This document shows positions 8,115 to 17,205 of a stretch of 54,894 bases of DNA, piece after piece (position 1 is the stretch's first letter; each line of letters starts with the position of its first letter). Source of the DNA: CAYJKB01 sp964370625 (GTDB taxonomy: Bacteria > Bacillota > Clostridia > Oscillospirales > Butyricicoccaceae); NCBI GenBank assembly GCA_964370625.1, contig CAYJKB010000010.1:1-54894 (forward strand). The letters are read 5' to 3'. Both the position numbers and the translations under genes were made by a program. The notes under the pieces are model-generated. The model had not been told where the DNA came from and searched no databases. It saw nothing but the letters and a program-made list of their open reading frames with translations.

Positions 8115-9297
8115 ACTTGCAGTTATAGACCATGCACATGCAGGTATTAATGACAGAGAACGTTTTGCTTTTACAACTCACAGTGCAAGCGATGCTGTGG
8201 CTTGGGTTGTAAAAAATAGTGATGCAAAAGGATGCGTTATTATTTCTACTTGCAATCGAACAGAAATTTATGTAAGCGCAAAACAAAACATTGAATGTCC
8301 TTCACCTTTTTCATTAATTTGTAAAATAAAAGGAGTTAGTGAAGAAGAGAATAGACCTTATTTCGAAGAATTTACTGGGAATGCTGTTGCAGAACATTTA
8401 TTTTATTTAGCTTGTGGTATGAAATCTAAAATTTTTGGAGAAGACCAAATTATTTCTCAAGTAAAAGATGCTGCAGAATTATCTCGTCAAAATTCAACAC
8501 TTGATACAAAACTTGAACTTTTGTTTAAAAGTGCAATAACATGTGCTAAAAAAATTAAGACAGAGATTAAATTATCAGGAACAGAACATTCATTAGGAGA
8601 TAGCACATTGGCTTTACTTCAAAAAAAATTCACTGATATATCTCAGCTTAAAATATTAATTATAGGCAATGGTGAGATGGGCAGGCTTATAGCTCGTACG
8701 CTGATTGAAAATGATGTAAAACCAAATATCACAATAAGAAAATATCATAGAGGTGATGTTGTAATTCCTGTTGGATGTAGTATCGTTGATTATGATGATA
8801 GATTTGAAATGATTCCTCAAATGGATGTTGTAATCAGTGCCACTAAAAGCCCACACTACACAATCAAGGTCACTGAAGTTGAAAATATTTTAATATCGGA
8901 TACACTTTTTATTGACCTTGCGCTTCCACGTGATATCGAAAAAGAAGTAGAGAATTTAGATAAAGCACAACTTTATGATATAGATTGCTTTGAAACTAAA
9001 GGTTCTGATGACGAAATCAATGCTGCTCATGCTATAATTATTGAACAAATATCGCAAATGCAAAGTACATATAGATTTAAAAAAGTCTTACCAATGCTAA
9101 GAGATATAACAGAAGATACCGCTGAATATGTATCAAAAAGAGTACAAACAAAGCTTTCAGATGAACAACTAGTGTTGTATATTGAAGATGTGACAAAAAG
9201 AGCAGTTTCAAAACTAATTTATGGAGTTCGAGATAACTTAAATTGTGAAGATTGGCATAAATGTCTTGAAGCAATGAAGAAAGGTGCAAAAAATTAA
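8104..9297 (+). CDS. hemA: Glutamyl-tRNA reductase HemA
   Basis: NADPH-dependent reduction of glutamyl-tRNA(Glu) to glutamate-1-semialdehyde, the first committed step of the C5 pathway to 5-aminolevulinate. The catalytic Cys is residue 50 in STCNRTEIY. A Rossmann motif IIGNGEMGRLIART is near residue 186, and a C-terminal dimerisation helix is present. I place the start at TTG 8104, since GGAG at 8092-8095 is spaced 8 nt from it; upstream in-frame TTG/GTG codons are not so placed. It overlaps cbiG by 11 bp and its stop overlaps the ATG of cbiH (TAATG), so it is embedded in the B12 operon. Confidence 0.93.
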   Translation: MNIKLAVIDHAHAGINDRERFAFTTHSASDAVAWVVKNSDAKGCVIISTCNRTEIYVSAKQNIECPSPFSLICKIKGVSEEENRPYFEEFTGNAVAEHLFYLACGMKSKIFGEDQIISQVKDAAELSRQNSTLDTKLELLFKSAITCAKKIKTEIKLSGTEHSLGDSTLALLQKKFTDISQLKILIIGNGEMGRLIARTLIENDVKPNITIRKYHRGDVVIPVGCSIVDYDDRFEMIPQMDVVISATKSPHYTIKVTEVENILISDTLFIDLALPRDIEKEVENLDKAQLYDIDCFETKGSDDEINAAHAIIIEQISQMQSTYRFKKVLPMLRDITEDTAEYVSKRVQTKLSDEQLVLYIEDVTKRAVSKLIYGVRDNLNCEDWHKCLEAMKKGAKN

Positions 9298-10025
9298 TGA
9301 AGATATATGTAATTGGATTAGGTCCTGGAGAAAAATCACAAATGACGGGTGCTGCTATTCAAGCACTTACAAATAGTGATGTGATTGCAGGGTATACAGT
9401 TTATGTTGACTTAATTCGTGATAATTTCAATGATAAAGAATTTTTAGTAACGCCAATGAAGCAAGAAGTATTACGATGTCAGATGGCTCGTGATAAAGCT
9501 TTAGAAGGAAAAACAGTTGCTATGGTATGCAGTGGTGATAGTGGTGTTTATGGCATGGCGGGGCTTATTTATGAAGTATGTCGTGAGTATCCACAAGTTG
9601 AAATTGAAGTTGTTGCTGGCGTCACAGCAGCGCTTAGTGGTGCAGCTGTTTTAGGTGCACCGCTTATTCATGATTTTTGCCTTATCAGCTTATCTGACTT
9701 GTTAACCCCTATGGAAGTGATTGAAAAACGTCTTGAGTGTGCTGCTATTGGTGATTTTTCAATTTGCCTTTATAATCCATCATCAATCAAACGTCATGAT
9801 TATGTTAAACGAGCTTGCGATATTTTGCTTAAAACTAAAGATGCTAAAACACCTTGTGGTATTGTTAAAAATATCGGTCGTGAGGGTCAAAATTACACGA
9901 TTATGACATTAGAGCAACTTCGTGATTGTGATGCAATAGATATGTTTACTACTGTGTTTATTGGAAACAGTAATGCTGAAATAATTAATAACAAAATGGT
10001 AACTCCTAGAGGATATAAAATCTAA
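9297..10025 (+). CDS. cbiH: Cobalt-precorrin-3 C17-methyltransferase CbiH
   Basis: A 242-residue tetrapyrrole methylase that methylates C17 with ring contraction. Family segments are GLGPGEKSQMT (7-17), CSGDSGVYGMAGLIYEV (about 79-95), VVAGVTAALSGAAVLGAPL (about 103-121), DFCLISLSDLLTPMEVIEKR and LYNPSSIKRHDY. It is CbiH/CobJ type rather than CbiF or CbiL by the SDLLTP region. Starts on the ATG overlapping the hemA stop. The CbiJ fusion gene starts 1 bp after its stop. Confidence 0.95.
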   Translation: MKIYVIGLGPGEKSQMTGAAIQALTNSDVIAGYTVYVDLIRDNFNDKEFLVTPMKQEVLRCQMARDKALEGKTVAMVCSGDSGVYGMAGLIYEVCREYPQVEIEVVAGVTAALSGAAVLGAPLIHDFCLISLSDLLTPMEVIEKRLECAAIGDFSICLYNPSSIKRHDYVKRACDILLKTKDAKTPCGIVKNIGREGQNYTIMTLEQLRDCDAIDMFTTVFIGNSNAEIINNKMVTPRGYKI

Positions 10026-10026
10026 T

Positions 10027-11223
10027 ATGGATAATATTATAATTTTCGCAGGTACTACAGAAGGTAGACGTTTAACCGAAATTCTATCGAAGTTTAAACT
10101 GAATATAATAGCAGTGGTTGCGACGGAATATGGAAGCACATTAATTGAAAAACAAAATAATGTTGAAGTGATAGACAGCAGATTATCCGAAAGCGAAATG
10201 ATTACTTTAATCCAAAATAAAACTCCGAAATTTGTTGTTGATGCCACGCATCCATATGCATTAATTGTAACTGAAAATATTAAAAAAGCTTGTTTAGCCA
10301 CTAAAGCCGAATATATTAGGTTACTGCGTAGCGAAAGTGATAAAAAGGCTGATATATATGTGAAAGATATTGTTGAAGCTGGGCAAAAAATAAATGAAAT
10401 ATCTGGAAATGTGTTAGTTACAACTGGAAGCAAAGAACTTCATATTTTATTAGACAAAGTCAAAGAAACGTCACGACTTTATTGCCGAATGTTGCCAACT
10501 AAAGAAGTTATAGACAAATGTCATGAACTTGAAATGTCTGCAAAAAATATTATAGCAATGCAAGGTCCGTTTACTAAAGAATTTAATATTGCACTTTGTA
10601 AAATGCTTGATATTGACATTATACTAACTAAAGATGGCGGTAAAGTCGGAGGTTATGATGATAAAATTGAATGTGCAAGAGAACTTGGGCTTAAAGTTAT
10701 TACAATAGGTAGAAATTCTGAAGAAATAGGAGTTTCTTTCGAAGAATGTGTTAAAAAAATCACAAAAACGATTAAAAAAGAGCAAAATAACTTGAATTTT
10801 CCGTTTTTTATGGATATTTCTAATAAAAAAGTGCTTATAGTTGGAGGAGGGAATATTGCTTGTCGTAGACTTAATACAATCAGTAAGTTTTGCAAAAATA
10901 TTACCTTAGTAGCTCCGAAAATTATTGAAAAAATAAAAAGTTTTGATGAAATATCAATAATTCATGATGAATTTCAAGAAAATTATCTTAATGATATAGA
11001 TATTTGTCTCGCTTGTACTGATAATAGGCAAGTTAATCATCAGATTTTTGAATTGTGTAGCAAAAAAAATATTGCACATTCCATTTGTGATGCAAAGGAA
11101 GAATGTAGTTTTTATTTTGCTGGTATAGAAATCCATGAAAATGTAGCAATTGCTGTTTGTGGCGATGGCACAGATCATAAAAAAACAAAAAATGTACTTG
11201 AAAAGTTGCGAGGGACATTATGA
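10027..11223 (+). CDS. cbiJ: CbiJ precorrin-6A reductase fused to precorrin-2 dehydrogenase
   Basis: A 398-residue two-domain protein. Residues 1-255 are a precorrin-6A reductase: IIFAGTTEGRRLTEIL at the N terminus, VVDATHPYA near 74, VTTGSKELH near 135 and LTKDGGKVGGYDDKIECARE near 199-218. Residues 260-398 are a SirC/Met8/CysG-N-type dehydrogenase: KKVLIVGGGNIACRRL near 267, then ACTDNRQVNHQIFELCSKK and SICDAKEECSFYFAG. The first half reduces cobalt-precorrin-6A; the second would oxidise precorrin-2 to sirohydrochlorin before cobalt insertion. The fusion therefore joins an early and a late step. Its stop overlaps the ATG of hemC. Confidence 0.92.
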   Translation: MDNIIIFAGTTEGRRLTEILSKFKLNIIAVVATEYGSTLIEKQNNVEVIDSRLSESEMITLIQNKTPKFVVDATHPYALIVTENIKKACLATKAEYIRLLRSESDKKADIYVKDIVEAGQKINEISGNVLVTTGSKELHILLDKVKETSRLYCRMLPTKEVIDKCHELEMSAKNIIAMQGPFTKEFNIALCKMLDIDIILTKDGGKVGGYDDKIECARELGLKVITIGRNSEEIGVSFEECVKKITKTIKKEQNNLNFPFFMDISNKKVLIVGGGNIACRRLNTISKFCKNITLVAPKIIEKIKSFDEISIIHDEFQENYLNDIDICLACTDNRQVNHQIFELCSKKNIAHSICDAKEECSFYFAGIEIHENVAIAVCGDGTDHKKTKNVLEKLRGTL

Positions 11224-12098
11224 AAATACGTGTAGGTAGTAGAGATAGTGCTTTAGCTGTTAAGCAAAGCAATATAGTTATTGATTTAATTAAAAATTTA
11301 GATAGTAGTATTGAAGTTGAACTTATTACAATGAAAACAACAGGTGATATTATTCTTGATAGAAGCCTTCAGAAAATAGGTGGTAAGGGTCTTTTTGTAA
11401 AAGAACTTGACACAGCTTTAATGGAAAATCGAGTGGATATTACAGTTCACTCTTTAAAAGACATGCCAATGGAGGAAAATCCAGACCTTCCACTTCTAGC
11501 TTTTATTAAGCGTGAAGATCCTTTTGACGCTTTAGTTTTACCAGAGGGCAAAAGTGAAATTGACTTTAGCCTTCCTTTTGGTTCTTCAAGTTCAAGAAGG
11601 AATTTAATTTTATCTGAAATATATCCTGATGCAAATCTTGAAAGTATACGTGGAAACGTTGGTACTCGGCTTAAAAAGCTTGATGATGGACAATTTAGTG
11701 CTATTGTTTTAGCTGCTGCTGGTCTTCGTCGCTTAGGGCTTGAAGATAGAATTTCAAGAAAATTTACAAAAGATGAAATGCTTCCTGCTGCTGGACAAGG
11801 AATAATTGTTGTACAAGGAAGAAAAGGTGAAAATTATTCTTTTTTAGATGCACTTGATGACAAGATTTCTCGCTATTCAGCACTTGCTGAACGAGAATTT
11901 GTAAGGTATTTGGATGGTGGTTGCACGCTGCCAATAGGAGCCTTTGCCGAAATTAATGGTGAAGATTTAAGTCTAACAGGACTTTATTATAATGAAAACA
12001 CAAAAAAATATGCAAAAGACACACTAAATGGAACAGTTTATGATGGTATTTCTATTGCTCGTACATTAGCTGAAAAACTAAAGGAGGAAACGCTTTAA
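11220..12098 (+). CDS. hemC: Porphobilinogen deaminase HemC
   Basis: Polymerises four porphobilinogens to hydroxymethylbilane. The 292-residue protein has the N-terminal IRVGSRDSALAVKQS, ITVHSLKDMPM near 80-90, LESIRGNVGTRLKKLDDG near 140 and the dipyrromethane-cofactor Cys at about 235 in GGCTLPIGAF. Overlaps the preceding gene by 4 bp and the following gene by 1 bp (TAATG), so it is translationally coupled within the cluster. Confidence 0.96.
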   Translation: MKIRVGSRDSALAVKQSNIVIDLIKNLDSSIEVELITMKTTGDIILDRSLQKIGGKGLFVKELDTALMENRVDITVHSLKDMPMEENPDLPLLAFIKREDPFDALVLPEGKSEIDFSLPFGSSSSRRNLILSEIYPDANLESIRGNVGTRLKKLDDGQFSAIVLAAAGLRRLGLEDRISRKFTKDEMLPAAGQGIIVVQGRKGENYSFLDALDDKISRYSALAEREFVRYLDGGCTLPIGAFAEINGEDLSLTGLYYNENTKKYAKDTLNGTVYDGISIARTLAEKLKEETL

Positions 12099-13567
12099 TG
12101 AACACAGGAAAAGTTTATTTGATTGGTGCAGGTCCTGGAGATGTTGATTTATTCACTTTAAAAGGAAAAGCTATCCTTGAAAGTGCTGATGTTGTTATAT
12201 ATGATGCATTAGTATCTGCTGGAGTACTTTCACTAATGCCAGAAAACGCTGAAAAAATTTATGTTGGCAAACGTGGTGGAAATCACACAATGCGACAAGA
12301 GAAAATAAGTGAACTTATTTTAGAAAAAGCATTGGAAGGAAATATTGTTGCACGTCTTAAAGGCGGGGACCCTTTTTTGTTTGGTCGTGGTGGAGAAGAG
12401 CTAGAGCTTCTTTTAGACAATGATGTAGAATATGAAATCATACCTGGAATAACTTCTGCAATTTCTGTTCCAGCTTATGCTGGTATTCCTGTAACACATC
12501 GTGATTTTGTCTCATCACTCCATATAATTACAGGTCACACAAAGGAACATGAAGGAAGCAATATTGACTTTGATGCCTTAGTAAAACTTGGCGGTACACT
12601 TTTATTTTTAATGGGTATCACATCACTACCTTTAATTTGTGATGGACTTATAAAGGCTGGTATGAATGCTGATATGCCTTGTGCGATTATTGAAAATGGT
12701 ACTCGTGGCAATCAGCGAACAACAGTTTCAAATTTATCAAATCTAGTAAGCATTGCAGCAGAGCGAAAAGTTAAGGCACCAGCAATAATTGTAGTAGGGG
12801 AAGTTTCATCACTTGCAGAGAAGTTTGCTTGGAGAGAAAATCTGCCTTTATTCGGAAAACGCATAGTTGTTACAAGACCTAAAACTTTAAATTCTAAATT
12901 TTCTGCAGAGCTTCGTAAGCTTGGCGCAGAAGTAATTGAACTTCCATCGATTAAAACAGTTGGAATTGATTTTGATTTATCAGCTGATATGCTAAAATCT
13001 TTTGATGTCATAGCTTTTACAAGTGCTTTTGGTGTTGAAATGTTCTTTGATAAAATAAAAGCTGAAAAAATTGATATAAGAACATTAGCACATATAAAAT
13101 TTGCCGCAATTGGACAAATGACAGCTAAAAAAATACGTGATTTTGCTGTAAATGTTGACTTTGTACCTGAAAAATATGATGGAACAAACTTAGGAGAAGT
13201 CATTGAAACTAATGGAAAAGTTCTTATTTTACGTGCTAAAGAAGGTTCAGATGGATTAACTGACACACTTCAAGCAAAAAATATTAAATTTGAAGATTTA
13301 GCTGTATATGAAACTGTTTATGAACTTGCAAATGAAACAATTTTAAATGAAATTCGTAATGGTGTTGATTTATTATGCTTTACTAGTGCATCAACAGTAA
13401 AAGGCTTTATAAAAAGTGTTGAAGGCAGTACTTTTACTGATATAAAAGCATTGTGTATAGGCGAGCAAACAATGAAAACAGCAGAAAATTTTGGATTTTC
13501 AAATATTGTAAAATCTGAAAGTGCTACAGTAGACAGCATGATTTCATATATAAAAAATGATATATAA
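12098..13567 (+). CDS. cobA/hemD: Uroporphyrinogen-III methyltransferase/synthase fusion CobA-HemD
   Basis: A 489-residue bifunctional enzyme. Residues 1-245 are a SUMT-type methylase (GAGPGDVDLFTLKG at 10, GGDPFLFGRGGEE near 90, PGITSAISVPAYAGIPVTHR near 117) that makes precorrin-2. Residues 250-489 are uroporphyrinogen-III synthase (KRIVVTRP, AFTSAFGVEMFF, CFTSASTVKGF). The fusion converts hydroxymethylbilane to uroporphyrinogen III and then methylates C2 and C7. It is a common arrangement in clostridia. A 161-bp gap to hemB follows and contains inverted repeats. Confidence 0.96.
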   Translation: MNTGKVYLIGAGPGDVDLFTLKGKAILESADVVIYDALVSAGVLSLMPENAEKIYVGKRGGNHTMRQEKISELILEKALEGNIVARLKGGDPFLFGRGGEELELLLDNDVEYEIIPGITSAISVPAYAGIPVTHRDFVSSLHIITGHTKEHEGSNIDFDALVKLGGTLLFLMGITSLPLICDGLIKAGMNADMPCAIIENGTRGNQRTTVSNLSNLVSIAAERKVKAPAIIVVGEVSSLAEKFAWRENLPLFGKRIVVTRPKTLNSKFSAELRKLGAEVIELPSIKTVGIDFDLSADMLKSFDVIAFTSAFGVEMFFDKIKAEKIDIRTLAHIKFAAIGQMTAKKIRDFAVNVDFVPEKYDGTNLGEVIETNGKVLILRAKEGSDGLTDTLQAKNIKFEDLAVYETVYELANETILNEIRNGVDLLCFTSASTVKGFIKSVEGSTFTDIKALCIGEQTMKTAENFGFSNIVKSESATVDSMISYIKNDI

Positions 13568-13577
13568 TATAAAACAA

Positions 13578-13700
13578 GTTCAACCTAAAAAGTTAGAAAA
13601 GTGCATTTGCTAATAATACCATGATAGTTTATTTGCACCATTTAACGTACTTTTGTTGAACAAAATACAAAACATCACAAACTTTTCATCATGTTTTGTG
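13578..13700 (+). other. Inverted repeats in the cobA/hemD-hemB gap
   Basis: GTTCAAC (13578-13584) can pair with GTTGAAC (13655-13661), extended by AAAAGT/ACTTTT across a short bulge. GTGCA (13601-13605) and TGCAC (13634-13638) are nested inside. A second hairpin pairs ATCACAAA with TTTGTGAT (about 13674-13702). Neither is followed by a T run. These could be mRNA processing, stability or leader structures before hemB; no known riboswitch core was recognised. Confidence 0.4.
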
Positions 13701-13728
13701 ATATATCAAGAAAGGCGTGGACATTAAT

Positions 13729-14706
13729 ATGATTAAAAGACCTCGAAGACTTCGTGCTAATGATGCAGTTCGTGGTATGATTCGTGAAACAAGAATGAGC
13801 GCATCTTCTCTAATTTATCCTTTATTCATCGAAGAAGGAAATGGAATTGAAAAAGAAATTTCATCTATGCAAGGGCAATTTAGATATAGCCTTGATAGAC
13901 TTCCTTATGCTTTAGAAGATGTAGTTAAAAGTGGAGTTTCTAGCGTACTTCTGTTTGGAATTCCTCATGAAAAAGATGAGATAGGTAGCGGTGGTTATTC
14001 TGAAAATGGAATAGTTCAGCAAGCAGTTCGTGCAATAAAAAAAGATTTTCCAAATCTTCATGTTGTAACTGATGTTTGTATGTGTGAATATACTTCTCAT
14101 GGGCATTGTGGAATTTTAGATGGTCATAACGTAGATAATGATAAAACACTTGAATATTTAAGCAAAATAGCTTTGTCACATGCACAGGCTGGTGCCGATA
14201 TGGTTGCACCATCTGATATGATGGATGGACGAGTAAATTCTATTCGTCAAACACTTGACCAAGCTGGATTTGAACAAACGCCAATCATGAGCTATAGCAT
14301 TAAATATGCATCTTCATTTTATGGACCATTTCGTGAAGCTGCTGATTCTGCACCTTCTTTTGGAGATAGAAAAACATATCAAATGGATTATCATAATGTA
14401 AAAGAAGGTTTAAAACTCGCAGAGATTGATACAGAATATGGCGCTGATATTTTAATGGTAAAACCTGCATTATCATATCTTGATGTTATATCAAAACTTT
14501 CTGATAATACAAATTTACCTGTTGCGGCTTATAGCGTGAGTGGCGAATATTCTATGATTAAAGCAGCATCAAAAGCTGGCTATATAGATGAAGAAAAAAT
14601 GATAATGGAAACTGCTACTTCTATTTATAGAGCAGGAGCAGATATTCTAATAACTTACTTTGCAAAAGATCTTGCAAAATTTATAAACGAAGGGAGAATG
14701 GGATAA
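13729..14706 (+). CDS. hemB: Delta-aminolevulinic acid dehydratase HemB
   Basis: Condenses two 5-aminolevulinates to porphobilinogen. The 325-residue protein has the zinc-type cysteine cluster VCMCEYTSHGHC (Cys 117, 119, 127) and both Schiff-base lysines, K192 (SYSIKYASSFYGPFR) and K245 (LMVKPALSYLD). I use the ATG at 13729; an in-frame GTG at 13717 lies within 2 nt of the AAGAAAGG Shine-Dalgarno and cannot use it. The stop overlaps the ATG of hemL. Confidence 0.95.
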   Translation: MIKRPRRLRANDAVRGMIRETRMSASSLIYPLFIEEGNGIEKEISSMQGQFRYSLDRLPYALEDVVKSGVSSVLLFGIPHEKDEIGSGGYSENGIVQQAVRAIKKDFPNLHVVTDVCMCEYTSHGHCGILDGHNVDNDKTLEYLSKIALSHAQAGADMVAPSDMMDGRVNSIRQTLDQAGFEQTPIMSYSIKYASSFYGPFREAADSAPSFGDRKTYQMDYHNVKEGLKLAEIDTEYGADILMVKPALSYLDVISKLSDNTNLPVAAYSVSGEYSMIKAASKAGYIDEEKMIMETATSIYRAGADILITYFAKDLAKFINEGRMG

Positions 14707-15968
14707 TGACATTATTCGAAAGAGCACAAAAAGTAATACCAGGTGGTGTAAATAGCCCTGTAAGAGCTTTTAAACACGTAGGACTTACACCAAAATTCAT
14801 AAACAAAGCAGACAAAGCATTCATATTTGATACAGAGGGTAAAAAATATATTGATTATGTTTGTTCTTGGGGTCCTATGATTTTAGGTCATAACAATGAC
14901 ACTATTCTAAAAGCTACGATAGATGCTGCAAGACGTGGTTTATCATACGGTGCTGCTACAGAGATTGAAGTTCAAATGGCTGAACAAATTTCCAAAATGG
15001 CACCACATGTTAAAATGGTTCGTATGGTAAATTCAGGGACTGAAGCGGTGATGAGTGCACTTCGTGTTGCTCGTGGATATACAGGTAAAAATAAAATAGT
15101 AAAATTTGAAGGTTGTTATCATGGTCATTGCGACAGTATGCTTGTAAAAGCAGGTTCAGGAGTTATGACAGCAGGAGTTCCAGATAGTGCTGGTGTTCCT
15201 GAAGGGGTTGCAAGTGACACATTAACAGCGATTTACAATGATTTTGAAAGCGTTAAAACTCTTTTTGAACAAAACGCTGATGAAATCGCAGCAGTAATTA
15301 TTGAACCTGTTGCAGCTAATATGGGTGTAGTTTTGCCACAAAATGACTTTCTAGCAAAACTTCGCAATTTGTGTACTAAAAATAATGTGCTATTAATTTT
15401 TGATGAAGTTATTACAGGATTTAGGCTTACAAAAGGTGGCGCAGCGCAACACTTTGGAATAAGACCAGACCTTGTAACTTATGGTAAAATCATTGGTGGC
15501 GGTATGCCTGTTGGTGCATATGGGGGCAGACGTGAAATTATGGAATCTGTAGCTCCTGTAGGCCCTGTTTACCAAGCTGGCACTTTAAGTGGAAATCCTG
15601 TTGCTATGGCAGCTGGTTTAGCACAATTACAAACCCTTAATGACCATGAACGTATCTATGAAAAACTTGATGTTTTAGGCGAAAAATTAGCTAATGGACT
15701 TCGTGAAATAAGCTATGGAAAAGGGTGCAATGTAAACAGTATAGGCTCGCTTTCTTGTCTGTTTTTTACTCATATTCCTGTAACTGATTATACAACTGCA
15801 AAAAAAGCAGACACAGAACGTTATGCTAAATATTTCTCTCATATGTTGAATGAGGGTATTTATCTAGCACCAGCACAATTCGAAGCTGCATTTGTTTCTT
15901 ATGCTCATACAGAAGAATTGATAGATAAAACACTTATGGCGGCTAAAAAATTCTTCCAATATAATTAA
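14706..15968 (+). CDS. hemL: Glutamate-1-semialdehyde 2,1-aminomutase HemL
   Basis: PLP enzyme that converts glutamate-1-semialdehyde to 5-aminolevulinate, the partner of HemA. The 420 residues have the N-terminal PGGVNSPVRAFK, MVNSGTEAVMSALRVARGYT near 110, FDEVITGFR near 232 and the PLP lysine K261 in VTYGKIIGGGMPVGAYGG. Length and motifs are typical. The ATG overlaps the hemB stop. It completes the C5 pathway within the cobalamin cluster. Confidence 0.96.
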   Translation: MTLFERAQKVIPGGVNSPVRAFKHVGLTPKFINKADKAFIFDTEGKKYIDYVCSWGPMILGHNNDTILKATIDAARRGLSYGAATEIEVQMAEQISKMAPHVKMVRMVNSGTEAVMSALRVARGYTGKNKIVKFEGCYHGHCDSMLVKAGSGVMTAGVPDSAGVPEGVASDTLTAIYNDFESVKTLFEQNADEIAAVIIEPVAANMGVVLPQNDFLAKLRNLCTKNNVLLIFDEVITGFRLTKGGAAQHFGIRPDLVTYGKIIGGGMPVGAYGGRREIMESVAPVGPVYQAGTLSGNPVAMAAGLAQLQTLNDHERIYEKLDVLGEKLANGLREISYGKGCNVNSIGSLSCLFFTHIPVTDYTTAKKADTERYAKYFSHMLNEGIYLAPAQFEAAFVSYAHTEELIDKTLMAAKKFFQYN

Positions 15969-15990
15969 ATGATTTAGAAGGAGTCTTGAT

Positions 15991-17205
15991 ATGAAAAAAG
16001 TAACAATTGTCGGCATTGGAATGGGAAATGCAGATACAATAACAATTTTAGGCAAAAAAACTATAGAAAATGCTGATGTTTTAATTGGTGCATCTCGTAT
16101 ATTGGACTCTTTTAATGATTTTTCAGGAAAAACTTATGATCTTATATTATCTAAAGATATTTTCAAGGTTATTAATGATAATAATTTTGAAAATGTTGTA
16201 GTTGTAATGTCTGGTGATAGTGGCTTTTTTAGCGGAACTACTAAATTATGCAAATTACTTGAGCAAAGTAACATTTCATTCAATGTAATTCCAGGGATTA
16301 GCTCTATGTCTTATCTTGCATCTAAGCTTTGCATATCATATGAAGATTGCAAAGTTTTATCCCTACATGGACGAAATATAGACCCTGTTGCACATGTTTT
16401 ATCTAACTATAAGACATTTATTTTAACAGATAAAAATAATACTCCAGCTAAAATTGCAAAAGCAATATGTGATGTTACAGATTTAGATATTCAAATGCAC
16501 ATTGGTGAGAATTTATCTTATCCAGAAGAAAAAATCATTACTGCTAGTGCAAATGAAGTTCAAAATCTCGAATTTTCTCCTTTATCTGTACTTTTTATCA
16601 TTAATGAAAACTATAAAAACGATATAACTTTTGGACTTGATGATGAACTTTTTGAAAAAACTAATTCACCGATGACTAAAAGTGAAGTTCGTGCAATTTG
16701 TCTATCTAAGCTTAAGCTAAAGCAAGATGATATTGCCTATGATATAGGCAGTGGAACTGGCAGTGTTACTGTCGAAATGGCTAGAATTGCAAAATATGGT
16801 AAAGTATTTGCGCTAGAAAAGAACCCTGATGGAGTGGCTCAAACTCTTTCCAATGCAAAACGTTTTTTGCTTTCAAACATTGAAGTAATTGAAGCATTAG
16901 CTCCAGATAAAATAGATATGTTGCCAGCACCTAACGCCGTTTTTATTGGAGGAAGCTCTGGGAATTTGTCTGAGATTATTGAGGCTATTTTAAAGAAAAA
17001 TCCTAAAGTACGAATTGTAATTTCCGCAATAACTCTTGAAACAATAAGTGAAGGCATTGATGTATTAAATAAATATAACTTGAAAAATACAGATATTTGC
17101 CAAATTTCTGTTGCTAAATCCAAAAAACTTGGCAGATATAATATGATGATGGGTCAAAATCCTATTTATATTATAAGTGGAGAGGGTAGTGGCGATGAAG
17201 TATAA
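15991..17205 (+). CDS. cbiET: Cobalt-precorrin-7 C5/C15-methyltransferase fusion CbiET
   Basis: A 404-residue fusion. Residues 1-200 are CbiE (tetrapyrrole methylase; VGIGMGNADTITILG at 5-19, VVMSGDSGFFSGTTKL near 71, PGISSMSYLASKL near 101), which methylates C5. Residues 215-404 are CbiT (MTKSEVRAICLSKLKL, then the SAM site DIGSGTGSVTVEMA from about 251), which methylates C15 with loss of the C12 acetate carboxyl. It is equivalent to CobL of the aerobic route. RBS AAGGAG. The stop overlaps the start of cbiA by 11 bp. Confidence 0.95.
   Translation: MKKVTIVGIGMGNADTITILGKKTIENADVLIGASRILDSFNDFSGKTYDLILSKDIFKVINDNNFENVVVVMSGDSGFFSGTTKLCKLLEQSNISFNVIPGISSMSYLASKLCISYEDCKVLSLHGRNIDPVAHVLSNYKTFILTDKNNTPAKIAKAICDVTDLDIQMHIGENLSYPEEKIITASANEVQNLEFSPLSVLFIINENYKNDITFGLDDELFEKTNSPMTKSEVRAICLSKLKLKQDDIAYDIGSGTGSVTVEMARIAKYGKVFALEKNPDGVAQTLSNAKRFLLSNIEVIEALAPDKIDMLPAPNAVFIGGSSGNLSEIIEAILKKNPKVRIVISAITLETISEGIDVLNKYNLKNTDICQISVAKSKKLGRYNMMMGQNPIYIISGEGSGDEV

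Noticed and set aside
9909..10433. 174-residue open frame on the minus strand opposite cbiH/cbiJ
   Set aside because: Antisense shadow of two well-supported coding regions; no recognisable motif.
12712..13266. 184-residue open frame on the minus strand opposite cobA/hemD
   Set aside because: It lies wholly antisense to a clear bifunctional enzyme, is Ser/Thr/Ile-rich as expected from reverse-reading, and has no supporting start signal.
12098..17205. CobA-HemD and CbiE-CbiT fusions as novel
   Set aside because: Both fusions are well known in Firmicutes and other bacteria.
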